DNA from: Owenia fusiformis
Taxonomy: Eukaryota; Annelida; Polychaeta; Sabellida; Oweniidae
Reading direction: 5' to 3'
NCBI GenBank assembly: GCA_903813345.2
Contig: CAIIXF020000004.1
Coordinates: 25,733,985 to 25,797,984, forward strand
DNA length: 64,000 nucleotides
Part shown: positions 57,246-64,000 of the stretch, piece by piece
How the letters are laid out: every line of letters begins with the position of its first letter
How positions within the stretch are numbered: position 1 is the first letter of the stretch
Notes under the pieces: model-generated
What the model was told of the DNA's origin: nothing
Databases searched by the model: none
Seen by the model: only the letters and a program-made list of their open reading frames with translations
Translations under genes and position numbers: made by a program

Positions 57246-58611
57246 TGGTTCAGACGGCCAGTCATGAATTGCAGGAGAATTCCACTTCTTTGCAATTTCT
57301 CTTAATTATAGTTGCTCTAGGTTTTTACAATATACGCACATTCAATACTTTAACAACATAAAGATTTATGCATGTTTTATACTTAGGAAGCACTCCGATC
57401 CTATACTGATTTGATACACTTAAATATGGCCTACTTTCTATATCACGATGAGTGTTTCTTACTTGATGTATCATATTGGCCATGTATCCACATTCCACAT
57501 AGTGGAATGGTTCGACAAGCCTCGCACACTCGTACTATGACAGTGGGCACAGTTTCATTGTTTGGTGATTTAATTGGTGTTTGCCAGGCTTACGGAAGCA
57601 CTGTAACATTGAAGTTACATAAAAAATACAGCATACAGACTGCCATTTTAGATGATGATTACACTGGTGCTGTATATAGAAAATGGATCCATAATATTAC
57701 TGTATATTGAATAATGTCTCAAGAACTATCAGCGTACTGATTAGAATATCACGGTTATGCTGTCACCAGGAGGTGCATTTCCTCAGCTCGTTTTTTAATT
57801 TTGAAAAATTAATTCAACATTAATGACACGCAATATAAATAGCAGTTAACTTGGGATGTTGTTGCATATCAATGTCAAAAGAAGTTACATATTCAAAGTG
57901 AAACTTACACGCGCCATGTACATTAATGAATTTACTAAAATGTATCTTGTATTGCCTTCATTCTTTTCTTTACTGCGCCCACTATTCTCTATCTTTACCA
58001 ATACAGGGTTTTGCTAACAATATTCAACAAACTGCTTGATGAATCTATTTTATGTCTGGTAGAACACTAGGAATATATGTAGAATAACGGACTTTAAGAC
58101 TTTCAGGTCCGTGGTAGAATATAGTTAACGTTCAGAAATATGGAAATAAACCAATGTCCTCCATTTGCAACTTAACTTAGCCTGCACCCCTTTTAAACGT
58201 GGTCACGTGGTAGGGTAGTGTGAGCTTAAAACTATATAACTATAAAACTTAATGGAAAAAAGATATCCTATTTTGAGAACTTGTGTAGATTTAAATATGT
58301 TTTGAAAGATAAATTTATTTAAATAGGCAAGCTATTTGCAGGTTTAGGCTTAGTTCACAAAGGACTTCGTCGACATTTAAAGCCCAAGCCAAAACCTATA
58401 GTTGTATTTGGGTGAATTATTTATTTAGCTAAATAGATTGGGTGCTATTAAATAAAATAAAGGCTGACATATTAGACAACTTCTCGTTCAGATTTCTTCA
58501 TTTCTAATGAGCAAAATCTGGTCTTAGTGAATTGTGACGTCACAAACTTGAATTATCATAACTTCTACAGCATTTAAAATATACGACATATAAATATATG
58601 AGTTAAGCTTT
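57246..58611. other. No supported gene
   Basis: AT-rich sequence. A 99-codon plus-strand frame (57411-57710) has no recognisable domain or splice context, and I see nothing else. Confidence 0.5.
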
Positions 58612-58612
58612 T

Positions 58613-59121
58613 CTCCATCTAAAATGTCACTCGACTTTTTGGCAATTAAAAGTCCCTGCCTGCATTTAGTAGTCATATATTGTCATGTGCATAATTTTGA
58701 AACCATATCCTAATTATTTCACAAACCCTTTGTTGATTCTGCCATAGTTTCCAATTTGTAAACAGCATTTAGCCTTTTTAATACGGAACTTTTTTGAAAT
58801 TTCCAAAATGGCTGCCATGTGATTCCAGAATTAACATGAGTGTGACGTGACATCACAGTTGCTCGTTCCTAGGTAACAACAAGATCACAATTGCTCGTTT
58901 CTAGATAGCAACAAGATTTTTGATAAAATGGCACAGAATTACCCTGATTAACACCCTTAAAATCCGATTTTCAAAGAATATATTTGGAGAAACAATAAAA
59001 GGTAAGTGGAATAAATTAGAAGATGGTTTCAAGTTACCACAGAAGTCAATTTGAAACTCAAGAATGCTTTCTTTGACTCATAATCACAAAAAAGTCGAGT
59101 GACATTTTAGATGGAGAATTT
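58613..59121. mobile_element. MITE-like element with CTCCATCTAAAATGTCACTC ends
   Basis: TCTCCATCTAAAATGTCACTCGACTTTTT at the left is exactly inverted at 59093-59121. Between them are only AT-rich sequence and a short repeat of GCTCGTT(C/T)CTAG. No gene. Confidence 0.7.
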
Positions 59122-59427
59122 CTTAGTTATTTTCAAAAGGTGGAGTGAACTATAGTACCTAGTTTAGTCAATAGAGGGAATAGTTATCTGTTCCCGGGAA
59201 AGTTTCCCCGGGAATTGTTACTCCAACTGAGTAATTCAGTCAGTAAATTGGCTTACACTACGATACAATTTCGATCCCAGCATTTTTTTGTATTATGCAT
59301 GCGTTCTATGTGTAGGATTGGATAGTTTTTAACAACACGTGTCACTCGTCGGGAGAGGTGTACTGTGATAAGTTGCACATTCAATATCGCAATTATTTGG
59401 CCTTTTTGAATTTAACAACTTTGACAA

Positions 59428-59598
59428 CACTGGCGGATCCAGATGAAAATTTAAACCCCATTTTTGAAAATTTGGCCCAAAATGCCAAATCACAAAAAGA
59501 ATCATTTTTGAGGCCATATGTAACTTTCGAGCAAAACGATTTTTGGGCTCCTACAAAAAAAGGGGGGGGGGCGCAAGATGGATCTGGATCCGCCAGTG
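59428..59598. mobile_element. Second MITE with CACTGGCGGATCC ends
   Basis: CACTGGCGGATCCAGATG on the left and CATCTGGATCC-type GGATCTGGATCCGCCAGTG on the right form inverted ends matching 38719-38943. It contains a G run near 59560. No clear target duplication. Confidence 0.7.
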
Positions 59599-59599
59599 G

Positions 59600-62500
59600 G
59601 ATGATAACAAAAATAGGCGTATAGCTAAATATGGTGAACAATCGAAGAACTCCTGATATGCCAGTTAATTTCATGATTTACGTATACAGTATATAATTAT
59701 AAGTACAATTAGTACGCTATGAACGCATTCGTTTATTTGACTTGGAGCAGAATTCAAGCACATATGCAGAATACGGCGGTATGATCTACCATTGTGTGTT
59801 TCATCTGGACGAACCCCCGTCCTCAACATAATATAATATGAAGTATTGCTGCCCTTGTTCGAACCCCAATACTCGAAAACCCATTATTACACCTAAATCA
59901 AATAATACGGAATCCAATACTCTAGAAAGATAAATCAATTAAAGTTTATGAGAATGACGTAATACAGTTTGCTTAGCGTCCCGGAGGTGGAGATGGAGAA
60001 GGCGTGGCTTCCCACGGCAGGGAAGGACAATTTTACAAAAAAAAGTTCAAAACACAGCGTGTATTTAATTAATTTTGTTACCGTATATATTTTCATTAAG
60101 TTAAAAAATTTCAAAAGCAGTTTAAAGATCAGTAAAACATGCAATGAAAATACATTTAGAAAATATACATTTAGACGGATCTTCAATCTCCTTTATGGCA
60201 TAGTTGAATGATACGTTTAGAAACTAAAAAAACTAAGTGTAATGTATATAGAACTCTATAAATAGCTACACATTCAACAAGCACTTTGTTCATTACAAAA
60301 ATTGACATTAAATAATAACCTGCCAAGATTTATTAAAAGTTCCAATATAGCAAATATCTGCCTTCATCAAAACTGGTCATTCTTAGTTCATCTGAGTAAC
60401 CTGGTCATAACCGCGATATTTAAAACGCCGCCAAATCCGAACAAATCTACTAAGGGTTAGAGGAATTTCTAAATAGCTTTGGAATCTTTGTCATTTAAAG
60501 GACATGCGTTCATTAAAACTAGTCTTTCTTAGTTCTTCTAAGGAAGACTAGTTTTAAGAAGTAAATAGCCGCTATATTTAAATCGCCGCCGAATCTTAAG
60601 GAGTCCCGGCATTATGAACGAATCTACTAAACGCAGTTTCGCGAACTGGATAAATGGTCAATTCTGGGAAAAGAATCATAGATATAATGAAGAGGTTTCG
60701 CACAACAGGTTAACCAAATAGGGGGATATTGGAGTGAAACCCCCGGGAATAATCGGGAATAATCGATTTCTAGGTTTACACTAACTAATTCAGTGAAAAG
60801 TATACTTTGTAGAATATTTAATTTTATGAGTCATAACTCAGATAGGCTTAGATAGTGGTCATAAATGCAGTGACTCCATTATGCTACAAAATACGTAAAC
60901 AATTTTGTTAAAGGTAGAATTTTCTTTTGAGAATATTAAGATTGCACTAAGTGTGTATTGACTTAACATAAAAATATACACCATTGACTGTATATCTAAA
61001 AACTTCCAAGTTGACAACCAGAATGCAAGATGGCCGCCGAAAGGTTAATCAGCTCAAGAACTTCTTACCATGTAATATGTGTGAAATTTAAAGTATATCT
61101 GTCTTATGATTTTCCTGGAATCGTTATAACAAGAAAGTGCATGAGACCTCAACCGCACGCCGTCCTCCCGTTAAGCTGACGGCGATATCATACCTTTTTT
61201 AGGTGCGATAAAAACCTTCTTTAACTGTAAACAACGCCAACTAAATAACAAAATCAGACACAACCAGATACCTCATCCGACTTGGCACAACCTGCTACCC
61301 AACCAGCGCTGCATGACAACAACAGAACACAATCCATTATAAAATTAGCATGACGCAATGGGACACGGAACCAATACCAGACAAAAAACACTTAAAGAAA
61401 ACCGACTGTCAAACTAACTGACACAACACAATTAGGCACAACCAACAATATACAACCTCTAACATACCAATATACACAACAAATCCTCATCCAACTTGAG
61501 ATAACACTAGTCACACAGATGGACACAGTCAAATACCTCACCGGAATTGGCACAACCTGCTACCCGACCAATATAATATAGCGCAGTCAGATGTCCAGAA
61601 ATGAACCCTTTATAGTTCATCTTTCCAGGAAAGCAACAAACTTGGCACAGTAGTAGAAACACTTGATCTGAGTGGAAAATGATTTCGTGGCAAGTGATCC
61701 GGGGTGGTCTTCGTGGATTTTTTAGTCTCTGACCCCCGCCCCTATCAGGCGGGGAGGGGGTACATAATAAAAAATAAATAAAAATGGTTTTGAAGTAATT
61801 TTTAAATGACTTCATTTTGTTGATTGCTTCGAGCCTTATAATTGAGACAAACCAATTGCAAAAGTGGTGTTTAGTGAGGAAAATACATTTTGACCCAATT
61901 ATCTAGCGTGAATTCATCTTTTAAGGGGTCAAATATGGGACATCAAGTACTGTATTTCAAGAATGTGATGTCTGATCATTCTGGAAAAATTCATACTAAT
62001 ATCGCTTCTAAAGGACCAGGGTTAATCATATTTTACCATAATAACTTTCAAGTTTTGTAATATATGTATCTCAAATTAGCTCTAGATGGTGCATATAGTC
62101 CTGTTTAATCATAATACCTCCAATAAGATGTAGAAAATGCTTGGACATTTCTTAAAATCTGAAATTTTCATTTTAGCTTATGATGGCTTGGGGGGGGGGG
62201 GTATTTAACCTTAAAATTTTCATAATTATGAGACGCATGCATCTCAAATGAGCTTAAAATTGTGTAATATACTCTTGTCTTGTCATATTATTCCTTAGGA
62301 GATTAAAAAATAATGGAAATTTAAAAAATGACATTTTCATATTAGCTTTTGACAGGTCAGGGGTGATTTTATCATATTTTACCACGATAAGGTAGAACCA
62401 AGAGATGGAGTGAGTTTAGCAGCCCCGTCCCCACGAACAATGCCATTGGCAGCTTGGGTTATAAAGCATTTCACACCAACCATGCTGACCTATCTCAACC

Positions 62501-64000
62501 AATCAGCGAGCTTGAAGGAACAAGTGCTAAATGCATGCACAATAATGATATCCTCAGAGAAAATGACCATATAGGAAGCTGTCCTTATTTCGACAACAAA
62601 CTCTGATTAGCGCGGTGAGTTCAGAGATTTATTGAAAACTGAAAGAGCGAAGACGAAGCTCTCTTTTGAGAAGGAAAGTCGAATGAATGCAAAGGGTACT
62701 GTAAGTCCAGTCCCAGCTGGGAGCTACCGGATTAACAAAGATGATGATTAGGTAGTTATTTGGCCAATGCCATACCAGAGGCAGACACTTATGTTTGATT
62801 GACATACAAAAACAAATACAAAAACAGATACAGTACAGTGAATAATATAATATATAATAGGTATAACTGCACAACCATAAGTCAGAGTTGGATAGGAGAA
62901 TGACCAGTACAGCTTTGATCCAAGCAAGGGATGTACACCACCGCACCCATGGCCTAGACCTAACCAAAAATTTTCCCTTGCACAAGATATCGGTAATATC
63001 ATATTTGCATAATCACCAAATTCTCTTTATATTTCACTGTTAGCATGTTTAACTATACGTGCCCTGTCTATTATTTTGGGATCTACTTATGTTGCTTAGT
63101 CATTCAACTTTGATGTTAATGAGCATAGATACAAGCAGCACAAAACTGGAACAGTGAGGAAAGTATATCCTACTTATTTTCTTCTGTGGAATTGGCAACA
63201 TTTCCTAAGATAGTTGGAATAAGAGGGAGCTGTTTTCCTTCCAGACATCAAAACTGAAACCCTGGAGGAAGATGGCAAGAAGATAGTGACCTCACAATGA
63301 GGTAATGAAATATCTTAGCCTGATAGTGAAGTAACTGCCATCACCTTTCAGTCGTACATGTATGAAGAAGCATGCCAAAGACTGCTTCCATCATGACCTA
63401 ATAACAATCATAGTCAATACAGTTGTTTTTGATGTGGTTTAAACTGGCAGTAACTTGCTGAAAATGTCAATTTGGATTGCATATGACCTATGGTGATGGG
63501 AAATTCCTACAGTATGTACGACCTGCCTTAGATATTTCAAGGCCACTTGGCCATAACCAAAGTTTAGCCCTTAACATTTTTTTATACAATCACTAGATGC
63601 ATTCTGCTACTACTCTTACGTCAACTGATTTTCAGGAATAGAAGGTGTACCCAGAGGTTATGCAAGTATTCTTAAGCTTTAAATCTTTTTTGATACCCTA
63701 AACGTAAAAGACATTGCAGTCCTGGAGTCCTTATTCATTCTGATGCATTTTTACCCACAGTTTCTATCACCACATGAATGTGGCTGGACTACTCCCACTG
63801 CTGATAGTACTGAGGCCACAACATAAAATGTAGGTGATGAGATAGATACCTGTGTCGAGAGAACAGATGCAAATGTTTGAAAGCCGATCTGATTTGCTCT
63901 GAGCAATGTAGCTGTATTGGAGCCTGTCAGAACCCATAAATTGTGACCCCTTTGATTAGGTTTTATAGATTTGGATTATATTCTCAAATGACTTTAAACA
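59600..64000. other. Right end: repeats and AT-rich DNA, no supported gene
   Basis: I see a small hairpin at about 60518-60556 (ACTAGTCTTTCTTAG/CTAAGGAAGACTAGT), a single relative of the 45005-45340 minisatellite at about 61040-61130, and a direct repeat of about 50 bp around TTGGCACAACCTGCTACCC at 61284 and 61546. Open frames here are short and lack domain or splice support. Confidence 0.5.

Noticed and set aside
57411-57710. 99-codon plus-strand frame
   Set aside because: No domain, no splice context and no codon signal that I can judge; likely chance.
62629-63002. Minus-strand frames with hydrophobic Cys/Ile/Phe stretches
   Set aside because: Driven by AT-rich repeats of AAACAAATACAAAAACAGATAC; no supporting splice sites or homology.

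Overview
The window is intron-rich, AT-rich eukaryotic DNA from an animal, most likely a marine invertebrate (a lophotrochozoan or similar bilaterian). The evidence is GT-AG introns, secreted multidomain proteins built from phase-1 exons (astacin, EGF, CUB, ITIH C-terminal), mucin-like Thr linkers, and a high load of palindromic MITEs, foldback elements and minisatellites. The species cannot be fixed from the sequence. No operons, rRNA or CRISPR are present.

The main gene lies on the minus strand from 37385 down to 3903. I reassembled it by hand from 16 exons. Every junction has GT/AG ends and compatible phases, and the exons add up to 4560 nt, i.e. 1519 codons plus a stop. The protein reads: signal peptide, propeptide with an Asp-switch-like GD motif, RYRR cleavage site, complete astacin zinc-protease domain, EGF-like domain, CUB domain, five copies of a ~100-residue Tyr/Trp-rich module I cannot name, a 180-residue Thr/Pro mucin-like linker, and a GDPH-containing ITIH C-terminal (vWD-like) region. 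Intron 1 (18530-36847) is about 18 kb and full of transposons. Several other introns carry minisatellites next to the splice donor.

A second minus-strand gene (about 55995 down to 42968) is partial at its 5' end. It has a mini mucin exon, an exon with eight nearly identical 123-bp EGF repeats (the fourth carries an in-frame TGA), a mucin-like exon and two paralogous Cys-rich exons. At the left edge (909-1303, minus) is the first coding exon of a DUF288/STELLO-like type II membrane protein.

Mobile DNA, region by region: nested foldbacks at 1848-3163; inverted repeats bracketing exons 14-15 (4677-4957, 7498-7777); palindromic MITEs at 9250-9510 and 15993-16398; nested foldbacks at 20181-22140; and a ~1.03-kb Tc1/mariner-type palindromic MITE (24926-36632) split by a young 10.7-kb LTR retrotransposon (25246-35922; 2.79-kb LTRs, gag only, ATGT target duplication). 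A related MITE is at 37626-38712, and microrepeat foldbacks lie at 39540-41497. The largest is a 6.4-kb foldback made of ~146-bp satellite units in opposed arms (47205-53632, 9-bp target duplication), itself hit by a 411-bp TAA-flanked MITE. From about 56 kb to the right end I see only repeats and no supported gene.
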